From NCBI GenBank assembly GCA_964480275.1, contig CAYZOC010000031.1:1-11863 (forward strand): DNA of 11,863 nucleotides. The letters are read 5' to 3'. How positions within the stretch are numbered: position 1 is the stretch's first letter; every line of letters begins with the position of its first letter. Positions 1 through 6,829 of this stretch are shown here, piece after piece. A program made the translations under genes and the position numbers. The notes beneath the pieces were generated by a model. The model ran no database searches and was not told the origin of the DNA. It saw only the letters and a list, made by a program, of their open reading frames with translations. This stretch comes from DATESG01 sp964480275. Lineage in GTDB: Bacteria; Bacillota_I; Bacilli_A; RFN20; CAG-826.

Positions 1-113
1 CTTGTTACTGGTACTTCGCTCGTCGTTGGTTGTTCACTTGAACTAGTTGTTCCACAGCCAGCAAGTGTTGCCACAACCGCAGCAAAAATAGTAAAACTTA
101 ATCTTTTTTTCAT
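1..113 (-). CDS. Second lipoprotein of the sugar ABC operon, 5' end only (probable solute-binding protein)
   Basis: Only the first 37 codons are inside the window; the gene continues past base 1. The visible part is a bacterial lipoprotein signal peptide: a basic start (MKKR), a hydrophobic stretch, and the lipobox LAGC with Cys20 as the lipidated residue, followed by a Ser/Thr/Pro-rich linker. The start ATG at 113-111 is preceded by AGGAG at proper spacing, and that ribosome site sits against the stop of the upstream binding protein (14-base gap), so the two are almost certainly co-transcribed. Its N-terminus resembles that of the upstream lipoprotein (same LAGCG-S/T-rich pattern), which suggests a second, perhaps duplicated, solute-binding protein. 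This is inference, because the mature domain is not visible; another lipoprotein type, such as a glycosidase, is possible. Confidence 0.75.
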   Translation of the reverse strand, partial: MKKRLSFTIFAAVVATLAGCGTTSSSEQPTTSEVPVT

Positions 114-127
114 TCTTTTTCTCCTAT

Positions 128-1836
128 TTATTTTTCTATATAGTTGCCAAGACGACCATAAGCTTCATCGATTGCTTTTTGTGGTGTAATTCCTTGGAGA
201 ACTTTACCAATAATATATGAAACTTCGTCACGGATTTGGCTTGATCCAACAAATGCTGGATCGACAAACTTAATCCACTCTTTTTCGGCGTCCATATAGT
301 CATCATTGTTAGTAATCGCAGTGCCAAGCACAGAAACTTGTTTTGCTGTGTAATTGGTTGTATCACCATTCAAGAAGTTTTGATATTCTTCACTCTCTTG
401 AGCGGTTTTTGTCACTGGAAAGTAACTTGTTTTACGACTAAATTCGGCGTTTCTTTCAACTGTTAAATAACGAAGGAGTAACCATGAGGCTAATTCTTCA
501 TCGGCATTTCTACGATTGAAGAGCCCAAGGTTTGTTCCTTGTGAGATAACATATTTATGATTAGCATCACGGTATAGAATTGGGTGAATGCTAACATCAA
601 ACGGATAGTCCATGGTATCAGGAATGTTTTCTTGAACACCAGCGGAACTAGAGATAGTTAAAACGGTTTTACCATGTTTGAATGGTGTACTGGCAAATAA
701 TGCTTCACCATGTGTGGTAGGGATACCAAGAATACGGGCATCACCTAAATTTTTAATAAAAGTTAAACCATCAAGTACTGCTTGTGAGTCAAAACGGATA
801 TAACCTTCACGAATATTATCGCCTTTTTCGGTGTAGACACCACCCCATTGACGAACGAGGGTAATAAAGAAGTTATCAGTGGAGTCCCAGTTGAATGGAA
901 CAAAGTTTGCTTCGGTAACGCGAGTGAAATCAAACATGACTTTAGCTTCACCAACATCATCAACTGAAACAGCTTCATAACCACCACCATCTTTTTCGAC
1001 GACGATTTTACCAAAGTAGCCTTCTTGTTTGGCTAAGACTTTGACGCGCGCGCCAATTGTGGCAAGTTCATCCCAGGTTTCTGGAACTTTTACCGTGTTA
1101 TCAAGGTAATTCATCACTTCAAAGAATGATTGGTTGGCAACCATGATTTCCGTTGATTTGTTAAATGGCAGACCCATTGTAACTCCAGGGAATAAATCTT
1201 GGTTTTCATTGAGATAATCTTGATAGAAATCATCAATATCGACACCATAATCAGGATTATCGATATAGTTGTTGAGTGGTTTCATGATGTTTGAGTTGAT
1301 GTAACTAGCAAAGTGATCAGGATAACCATTGGCGATATGTGGGAAAGATTGGTTGGCGACTGAAAGATCAATCGCTTGCTTTAGGTTGTCATATCCACCT
1401 TGAGTTTCGTAGAGAACGTCAATACTTGGATATTTTTCTTGGAAATCTTCAAGCATTGGTTCAAGAACGCCATTAACAGCTCCACCAAATCCTGTCCAAA
1501 ATCTAATTGTCGCCGTAGGAACTTCGAAATCGGGTTCAGAAGGAATCGTTGNNNNNNNNNNNNNNNNNNNNNNNNNNNNNNNNNNNNNNNNNNNNNNNNN
1601 NNNNNNNNNNNNNNNNNNNNNNNNNNNNNNNNNNNNNNNNNNNNNNNNNNNCAAAATCTAATTGTCGCCGTAGGAACTTCGAAATCGGGTTCAGAAGGAA
1701 TCGTTGAGTTCCCATCAGATGTTGTCGGATCTTCTGAATTGCTCGGTGTTGAAGTTTGACTTGAAGTCGATCCACAACCAGCAAGTACTGATACCATCAA
1801 CGCTGATGTTATGAACATTAATGTTCTTTTGTGCAT
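128..1836 (-). CDS. Extracellular solute-binding lipoprotein of a carbohydrate ABC importer (interrupted only by a scaffold gap)
   Basis: This is the substrate-capturing component of the importer encoded just upstream. As printed, the frame is split by 100 Ns, but 55 identical bases flank the gap. Removing one copy and the Ns (155 bases) leaves 1554 bases, 517 codons plus TAA, in one frame, with the two halves joining as ...TIPSEPDFEVPTATIRF then WTGFGG.... The start ATG at 1836 follows GAAAGGAG; a TTG further upstream at 1854 would include the ribosome site and is unlikely. The signal peptide has lipobox LAGC (Cys21), then a Ser/Thr-rich linker to about residue 50, then a family 1 binding-protein fold beginning with the typical strand TIRFWTGFGG and the stretch MLEDFQEKYPSIDVLYE. 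At about 517 aa it is longer than many members (400-450). The family fits sugars or glycerol-phosphate-type solutes; the ligand cannot be read from sequence. Confidence 0.9.
1497..1551. repeat. 55-bp exact repeat, left copy, ending at the N gap
   Basis: These 55 bases abut the Ns and are repeated base for base at 1652-1706 on the other side. The pattern is that of two contig ends sharing one overlap that was not merged, not a biological duplication. Both copies encode the same peptide, from about STIPSEPD to ATIRF, of the binding protein. Confidence 0.95.
1552..1651. other. Assembly gap of 100 Ns
   Basis: Exactly 100 unknown bases, a round number typical of a placeholder rather than a measured gap. 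Because the flanks are an identical 55-mer, the true gap is probably zero or negative, and the contigs overlap here. Confidence 0.97.
1652..1706. repeat. 55-bp exact repeat, right copy, starting at the N gap
   Basis: Identical to 1497-1551. It marks the start of the right-hand contig, which carries the promoter-proximal part of the binding-protein gene (signal peptide and linker). Confidence 0.95.
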
Positions 1837-1858
1837 AGTGTATGCTCCTTTCAAATAT

Positions 1859-1864
1859 ATTATA
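1859..1864 (-). promoter_or_regulatory. Perfect -10-like TATAAT upstream of the binding-protein gene
   Basis: On the minus strand TATAAT lies directly after the 18-bp palindrome at 1866-1883. No acceptable -35 box is present 16-18 bases upstream (ACTACT or similar). The predicted transcript start would fall at about 1852, almost on the ribosome site. It may simply be AT-rich spacer; it would matter only if an activator binds the palindrome. Confidence 0.2.
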
Positions 1865-1865
1865 T

Positions 1866-1883
1866 CTAAACTTACAAGTTTAG
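1866..1883. repeat. Perfect 18-bp inverted repeat between permease and binding-protein genes
   Basis: The sequence CTAAACTTGTAAGTTTAG (minus strand) has two perfect 8-base arms around a 2-base centre. It lies in the 65-base spacer between the second permease (stop at 1902) and the binding-protein start (1836), the longest spacer inside this operon. No T-run follows, so it is not a classical terminator. It could be an operator, or in RNA a small hairpin that protects or separates the binding-protein message, which is usually needed in excess over the permeases. Function is inferred. Confidence 0.6.
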
Positions 1884-1901
1884 TAGTATAAGATGATTAA
1901 T

Positions 1902-3020
1902 CTAGCCTTTAATACCACTACGTGAGACACCACGCATGATATATTTTCTAAAGAAGATAAAGACAACAAATAATGGCGCACTAATAATCATCGAACCGGC
2001 AATTTTAACCGTATCAAAACTACGATAATCACTGTTGAATAAGCTCATCAACCCGTTACTAACAAGTTGCATCGACCAATCAACATTGAAGAATTCACGT
2101 AGGAGTGGGTTTGTTCCCGGAGCGATTAATGTCGGCCATACAAAGGCGTTCCAACTACCCATGACGTTAAGGATGATAATCGTCACAATAGTCGGCATAC
2201 CTAGAGGAATCATAACCCTCCATAAGTAGCGGAATTCACCATAACCATCGACCTTAGCAGCCAGGAATAATTCGTTAGGAATTTGTTGGAAAGTTTGTCT
2301 TAATTGGAAGATATAGAAAACACTAACACCATGAACAAAAATTAGTGGGAAGAAAGTGTTACGTAAACCTTCCGATAGGAATGTGTCATTTTGGAAAAGA
2401 CCTGTCACCGTTGCGTAGTTGGTAATCAACATCATTTCCCCTGGAACCATCATCGTCGCAAGTAAAAGCGCAAATAGGGCGTTCTTACCCTTGAAATCGA
2501 GTCGGGCAAAAGAAAACGATGTCATGACGGTTGTAATGACAGTAAATACCGTTGAAACCGTCGCCACAATAAATGTATTAATAAAATACGGCGTAAAGTC
2601 AACTTGACGTCCACCCATGACGAGAATTAGGTCACGAGGAATAAGATCGAAGCCAGCTTGACCTTCGGTAACACCGCCAAGAATAATCCGGAAGTTAACA
2701 AATGAGGGGTTGGTCGTAATAATACTCACAGCTCCATAGTCAACAGCACGATTATATGAGGTCGGATCAGTCAGTGAAGTTGAAATCATAAATATAAATG
2801 GCGCCAACATCACGATTGCAAAAAATGTTAGGAATGTGTAGAGAAGGATTTTTACTAGCAGTGCTGCTGTTTTATACTGCTTGAGTTTTTCATATGAAGG
2901 AGTAAACCTTTCGTCATTTTCGGGACGAGCAGCTTTCTTGGCTTCAATTTCGGCAAGAGCAGCTTTTTCTTCTTCGTTTAAGGTTGATTCAAGATCAACA
3001 TTTTTATTATTGTTTTCCAT
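1902..3020 (-). CDS. Carbohydrate ABC importer permease, MalG/UgpE type
   Basis: This is the second transmembrane subunit of the importer, forming the membrane channel with the neighbouring permease and contacting the ATPase. It is 372 aa, against about 280 for typical MalG-type subunits. The coupling EAA loop is clear at residues 250-272: ELFLAAKVDGYGEF, ending in the IP of RVMIPLG. Six hydrophobic segments are visible near residues 54-80, 146-170, 181-200, 225-240, 275-295 and 340-358. The extra length comes from a charged hydrophilic N-terminal tail (residues 1-50, rich in Glu, Lys and Ala) and a long loop (81-145) after the first helix. The start ATG at 3020 has a very strong site (GGGGGAGGAG) lying in the 15-base gap after the upstream permease stop. 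The stop is TAG. Confidence 0.93.
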   Translation of the reverse strand: MENNNKNVDLESTLNEEEKAALAEIEAKKAARPENDERFTPSYEKLKQYKTAALLVKILLYTFLTFFAIVMLAPFIFMISTSLTDPTSYNRAVDYGAVSIITTNPSFVNFRIILGGVTEGQAGFDLIPRDLILVMGGRQVDFTPYFINTFIVATVSTVFTVITTVMTSFSFARLDFKGKNALFALLLATMMVPGEMMLITNYATVTGLFQNDTFLSEGLRNTFFPLIFVHGVSVFYIFQLRQTFQQIPNELFLAAKVDGYGEFRYLWRVMIPLGMPTIVTIIILNVMGSWNAFVWPTLIAPGTNPLLREFFNVDWSMQLVSNGLMSLFNSDYRSFDTVKIAGSMIISAPLFVVFIFFRKYIMRGVSRSGIKG

Positions 3021-3035
3021 TATTGCTCCTCCCCC

Positions 3036-4175
3036 TTAATAGTGAACCCTTCGTTTTGATACTTGCATTTGCACAAGCGTAATTAGTAACACAAGAATTA
3101 GCAGGACGAAAGCCCCCGCTGCTGCTCGTGGAAGATCACTCGAACGATAGGTATAAATATAACCAACAACTGTAATCCATAATTTACCATCAGAGCCACC
3201 AAAGTTAGTTGGACCAGATCCAACAACCGAAACAATGTTTGAATACATTTTAAAGGCGCCAATAAATGATGTAACAGTAATGTAGAAGATTTGTGGACTT
3301 AAAAGTGGAACCGTGATTTTTGAGAAAATACGTGCTCTTCTTGTGCCATCAATCTTCGCGGCGTCGTAATATTGCTTGTCAATTGTGGCTAGACCACTCA
3401 TAAAGACAAGAATTTTAAACGCCATACCCGCCCAAATAGATTGAGCGATAAGGACAACACCCATATTAAACTTTGAAGCCTCGCGTGAGAGTATACCTGA
3501 ATAGTCAATCCATACTGTTGGTTGTCCACCAAAGGCCTGAATGATTTGGTTCATAATACCGCCTGGTTCTGGTGAGAATAAGACGTTAAATACCATCCCA
3601 ATCGCGATTGCGTTGGTGACGTATGGGAGAAAGAATACAGTTTGGAAGAACCCTTTGAGGGGTTTAATTGAATTAAGCGCGACTGATAATAGTAGCGCGA
3701 TAATAATCGTTAACGGAACACTAATCGATGTTAGGATTGCCGTATTTAATAATGCTTGATGGAAAATACGGTCTGTAAGCACGAGCTCAAAACTCTTAAA
3801 TGAAAATCTTGGTGCATTAGGTGGGGTAAAAATTTCGCCTAACACTGGATCATAATAAGGTTCAAGTCCTGATTGACGTAAAAGTTCGAAGAAACTTGAG
3901 AAAGCAAACGAACCCTTACCAGACACAAAGCGAAAATCTTCGATAAACGCAATGATCGCCGTATTAATCATCGGATAGAAAGTAAAGAATGTTAGAAAGA
4001 ATAATGCTGGAAGTAGTGAAATTAGCACCTTAACCCAAATTGGGATATTTCTTCCTTGTCTAATCTTCATTGGGCGCTCGGCATTAGCACCACCTAGATT
4101 TAGACTTGTTTCACTACCGTTTTTTAAGTCAGCGGGTTTATCAGCATCTTTTCTGAAATAATTGATTTTAATCAT
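3036..4175 (-). CDS. Carbohydrate ABC importer permease, MalF/UgpA type
   Basis: This is the first transmembrane subunit of the importer. It is 379 aa, longer than the usual 290-310 aa of UgpA-like proteins. The EAA loop is at about residues 268-292: QYYDAAKIDGTRRARIF followed by KITVPLL, the surface that docks into the ATPase. Hydrophobic segments lie near residues 48-72, 141-165, 176-198, 236-258, 292-308 and 350-370. The first 45 residues are a hydrophilic cytoplasmic tail, and residues 75-140 form a long external loop after helix 1. The start ATG at 4175 follows GAGG with a 7-base spacer and lies 19 bases after the ATPase stop, so the genes form one operon. Pairing with the downstream UgpE-like gene gives the usual heterodimeric channel. 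Confidence 0.93.
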   Translation of the reverse strand: MIKINYFRKDADKPADLKNGSETSLNLGGANAERPMKIRQGRNIPIWVKVLISLLPALFFLTFFTFYPMINTAIIAFIEDFRFVSGKGSFAFSSFFELLRQSGLEPYYDPVLGEIFTPPNAPRFSFKSFELVLTDRIFHQALLNTAILTSISVPLTIIIALLLSVALNSIKPLKGFFQTVFFLPYVTNAIAIGMVFNVLFSPEPGGIMNQIIQAFGGQPTVWIDYSGILSREASKFNMGVVLIAQSIWAGMAFKILVFMSGLATIDKQYYDAAKIDGTRRARIFSKITVPLLSPQIFYITVTSFIGAFKMYSNIVSVVGSGPTNFGGSDGKLWITVVGYIYTYRSSDLPRAAAGAFVLLILVLLITLVQMQVSKRRVHY

Positions 4176-4194
4176 ATTTCATCCTCGAAGTGAA

Positions 4195-5628
4195 TTACTT
4201 CACCCTTTCGCCGCTTAATTCGAATACATAATACCGTTTTGGGTAAACTGTAATAACGTCTGATTTAACTTGATGCCGTTGTTCAGCTGGAATGATAATA
4301 CGAATTGAACTTGTTTGTCCAAGAACATTACCAACGATGGAAATGTCACGGCCAATATGTTCGATAAATTTAACATTAACTTCAATCCCAGGATTGTCGT
4401 TTTTTTCAATTGTGAATGACTCTGGACGAACGCCAATCTTGACTGGACGATTTGTTCCAGCTTCAATAATTAAGGCCCCGACTTTTTCTTCGAAGTCACT
4501 AATTTCAGCGCGATATCCCCGGTAGACTATTTTGTCGTAGATATATTTGATTGATAAGTTTTCAGGCTTTGCTTGAACAACAACTTGATCATCAGTAATT
4601 CGTTTTTCTTTTTTACCAAAAACGTCTTTAATGTTAGCAAGCGATTGTTTGAAATCAAACCCGCGTTTTTCTTCGACGGTTTCTTTAACTTCTTCTTCCT
4701 CGGCAACATTATATTCTTCACCTAAGTCCGCAAAGAATACTTTTTTGCTTTCCTTATAGCCACCAGCAACAGCGATGTCATAAATTCTATCATCAAGCAG
4801 TGAGAATTCGCCTTTGCCCTTTAAGAGGCCTTTTTCGAATTCATTACCATTGAGATAGATGACACTTCCTTTTAATTCGCCTTCAAAAATGTTGATAGCG
4901 GGCGAACCCAAGAACTTAGCAACAAAAAGATTGGCTGGTTCTTCATAAACAGTTTGTGGTTCATCAATTTGATTAACGACACCTTTTTTCATAACAACGA
5001 TAAAGTCTGAAATACTCATGGCTTCTTCTTGGTCATGGGTAACGAAAATCGTTGTAACACCGGTGCCACGTTGAATCCGTTTAATCTCTTCACGAGTTTG
5101 TAAACGAAGACGGGCATCTAAGTTTGATAGTGGTTCATCGAGCAACAATACTTGGGGGCGCTTTGATAAGGCCCGAGCAATTGCAACCCGTTGTTGTTGA
5201 CCACCAGATAATTCCTTAGGTTTACGGTCGAGCAATTCACCAATACCGACAATGTCGGCCATTTGTTGAACAATTTCTTCCATTTCAGCCTTGTCTAATT
5301 TTGGCCGCACGTTTTCAAGTGGGAACTTGATATTTTCCCGGACAGTAAAGTGTGGGTATAGCGCATAGTTTTGGAAAACTAAGCCAATACCACGGTTTTC
5401 TGGTGGGACTTCTGTAACATCAGTTTCACCAAACCAAATTTTCCCTTCGGTTGGCACATGAAGACCGGCAATCATATATAATGTCGTTGATTTGCCACAA
5501 CCAGATGGTCCTAAAAGACCAACTAACTTTCCGTCAGGAATGATAAAATTCATCTGATCGACAGCCTTAACTACTGGGCGATTCCCAGATTTGAAGTGCT
5601 TCGATAGATTATCCAATCTAACTTCCAT
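4195..5628 (-). CDS. Sugar ABC importer ATPase, MsmK/UgpC/MalK family, with a C-terminal insertion
   Basis: This is the cytoplasmic ATP-hydrolysing subunit that powers the two permeases. All nucleotide-binding motifs are intact: Walker A GPSGCGKST (residues 40-48), Q-loop Gln86, signature LSGGQQQR (140-147), Walker B VLLLDEP (160-166, catalytic Glu165), D-loop SNLDARLR and switch His198 in VTHDQEEAM. The C-terminal MalK-type regulatory domain starts at about 240, and its conserved KIGVRPESF appears only at 397-405. The protein is 477 aa, where most relatives are 360-380. The excess of about 100 residues lies near 290-395 and is rich in Glu and Lys (for example VAEEEEVKETVEEK). From memory, long UgpC-like ATPases are also annotated in mycoplasmas. 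The start ATG at 5628 has GCAGGAGG in front. It is first in its operon, downstream of a promoter at 5756-5784. The substrate is uncertain. Confidence 0.95.
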   Translation of the reverse strand: MEVRLDNLSKHFKSGNRPVVKAVDQMNFIIPDGKLVGLLGPSGCGKSTTLYMIAGLHVPTEGKIWFGETDVTEVPPENRGIGLVFQNYALYPHFTVRENIKFPLENVRPKLDKAEMEEIVQQMADIVGIGELLDRKPKELSGGQQQRVAIARALSKRPQVLLLDEPLSNLDARLRLQTREEIKRIQRGTGVTTIFVTHDQEEAMSISDFIVVMKKGVVNQIDEPQTVYEEPANLFVAKFLGSPAINIFEGELKGSVIYLNGNEFEKGLLKGKGEFSLLDDRIYDIAVAGGYKESKKVFFADLGEEYNVAEEEEVKETVEEKRGFDFKQSLANIKDVFGKKEKRITDDQVVVQAKPENLSIKYIYDKIVYRGYRAEISDFEEKVGALIIEAGTNRPVKIGVRPESFTIEKNDNPGIEVNVKFIEHIGRDISIVGNVLGQTSSIRIIIPAEQRHQVKSDVITVYPKRYYVFELSGERVK

Positions 5629-5660
5629 ATTTCCTCCTGCAGTTTTCTGCTTTATTATTT

Positions 5661-5690
5661 ATAATAACATAGTCCGACAATGTTTAACAA
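5661..5690 (-). promoter_or_regulatory. Alternative promoter candidate for the ABC operon
   Basis: On the minus strand TTGTTA (5690-5685) lies 18 bases from TATTAT (5666-5661), which is preceded by an extended -10 TGT. It would give a leader of roughly 25 bases to the ATPase start. Both boxes are weaker than the upstream candidate at 5756-5784. The -35 overlaps the small inverted repeat TGTT-A-AACA (5681-5689). Confidence 0.35.
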
Positions 5691-5755
5691 TTGCAGCCAT
5701 GCTAGTAGCGTATTGTATTTAAACAAATAGAGTAACACTCAAATCATATCTTATA

Positions 5756-5784
5756 ATTATAAACATTTAGCCCCTAATTGTTAA
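5756..5784 (-). promoter_or_regulatory. Sigma-A-type promoter for the sugar ABC operon, overlapping the end of the upstream RDD gene
   Basis: The -35 box TTAACA (5784-5779, five of six consensus) and the perfect -10 box TATAAT (5761-5756) are separated by 17 bases on the minus strand. The -35 lies within the last codons of the RDD gene that stops at 5774. Transcription would start near 5749, leaving a leader of about 120 bases before the ATPase. No terminator hairpin is visible between the RDD gene and this promoter, so some read-through is possible. Confidence 0.6.
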
Positions 5785-6823
5785 GGTTTTTTTCTTCAAA
5801 TAATTCTTGGCTGATACTCTCTTGGCGATGACGTATTTTTACAAGATTTTTTGCTCGGCGAATATTGTAGTATTTCTCTTCACTGGCATCACGATAAATC
5901 ACACTTTTCTTCTTATCAAGCACCACCGTGAAAGCAACAATATCAGCAAGACTCTTACCCTTTTTCGAAAACATAAAAAGCATCGAAACAAGTGATATCG
6001 GAATAATAAATAGCAAATAGTAGAGTAAAAAGCCGGTCAAACCCCGGAAAAAGGCTTGTTGTTTGGTCAAATTATAACCATATTTATTGGCCATTGTTGT
6101 ATTTGTTAATAACTTACCTAAGCTAACACCATCCTTATTTAGGAGTGGAACAATTAACATCAGTGGAAGTGCTGAAACAATAAATGATACCGCAAGTGTA
6201 ACTAGCGATATTCCAATAAACTCATAGGTAGCATTCACTAAGTCAGGATAGCGATATAATTCATCCAAAGCATTATCAAACGCCAGAATATAAAATCGCT
6301 CGGCACTAATTTCAAATCCTGGTTTGATTGCAACTTGCCAAGGACTCTCTTCATCAAGGGCAACACTAAAATCAAAAGGCGAACCATCGGCTCCGCGGTC
6401 GAGAATAAAATCATAATAATCATCAACGCTATTATAATTTTTGCTATCACTTTCGTTTAGGAGTGGACTATAACCACGAACATATTCTTGGTTCTCCTCG
6501 TCATAGCGATCAACATAAAAGGCATAGAGTGCTTTGGGAAACTTCTCTTCATCTTTTATTTCAACATAAGAATTATCACTATCTAGTTCATAAAGACCAC
6601 TAAGAGTTGTAATCACAGTTGTCTCATATGCCGCCTGTCTTAGACCAAGATTATTGGCAACAGGGAAAGCAATAAAAACAGCGACAAATGACATAATGAT
6701 AAACGTAAAAACAAGGTCGATTACGGCCGCTAAAACTCGTCCAGGCCCACTTTTTCTCGTGAGCCGCGCACGAACGTCTTCTTCAATATTTTGTGCTAAT
6801 TTTTTTTCAATATCTTTATTCAT
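5774..6823 (-). CDS. RDD-family membrane protein with a large extracytoplasmic domain (second of a tandem pair)
   Basis: An integral membrane protein of 349 aa whose function is not known. RDD features: Arg29 and Asp36 in RVLAAVIDLVF at the start of helix 1 (about 31-54), the cytoplasmic DGVSLGKLL after helix 2 (about 204-228), helix 3 (about 263-284), and the third conserved Asp (Asp294 in LADIVAFTVV). The usual HD is AD here, so the motif is partly degenerate. Residues 56-203 form a hydrophilic, acidic and Tyr-rich segment predicted outside the membrane, which compact RDD proteins lack. The C-terminus is a charged Lys/Arg/Glu tail. The start ATG at 6823 is six bases after the upstream gene's stop with no recognisable ribosome site, so translation is probably coupled. 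It is a diverged paralogue of that neighbour: similar size, layout and K-S-x-I-Y near the end. The stop is TAG. Confidence 0.85.
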   Translation of the reverse strand: MNKDIEKKLAQNIEEDVRARLTRKSGPGRVLAAVIDLVFTFIIMSFVAVFIAFPVANNLGLRQAAYETTVITTLSGLYELDSDNSYVEIKDEEKFPKALYAFYVDRYDEENQEYVRGYSPLLNESDSKNYNSVDDYYDFILDRGADGSPFDFSVALDEESPWQVAIKPGFEISAERFYILAFDNALDELYRYPDLVNATYEFIGISLVTLAVSFIVSALPLMLIVPLLNKDGVSLGKLLTNTTMANKYGYNLTKQQAFFRGLTGFLLYYLLFIIPISLVSMLFMFSKKGKSLADIVAFTVVLDKKKSVIYRDASEEKYYNIRRAKNLVKIRHRQESISQELFEEKNLNN

Positions 6824-6829
6824 TAATGT

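Noticed and set aside
1400..1759. Open frame on the plus strand running through the N gap
   Set aside because: It exists only because Ns contain no stops and the same 55 bases appear on both sides; it lies antisense to the binding-protein gene and has no recognisable product.
128..1836. Frameshifted pseudogene or two separate genes for the binding protein
   Set aside because: Collapsing the duplicated 55-mer and the Ns restores a single frame whose length is a whole number of codons, so the break is technical.
5641..5773. CcpA (cre) operator or riboswitch upstream of the importer
   Set aside because: No sequence close to the cre consensus is present, and the leader lacks the paired helices of any known riboswitch that I can recognise; only weak AT-rich repeats are visible.
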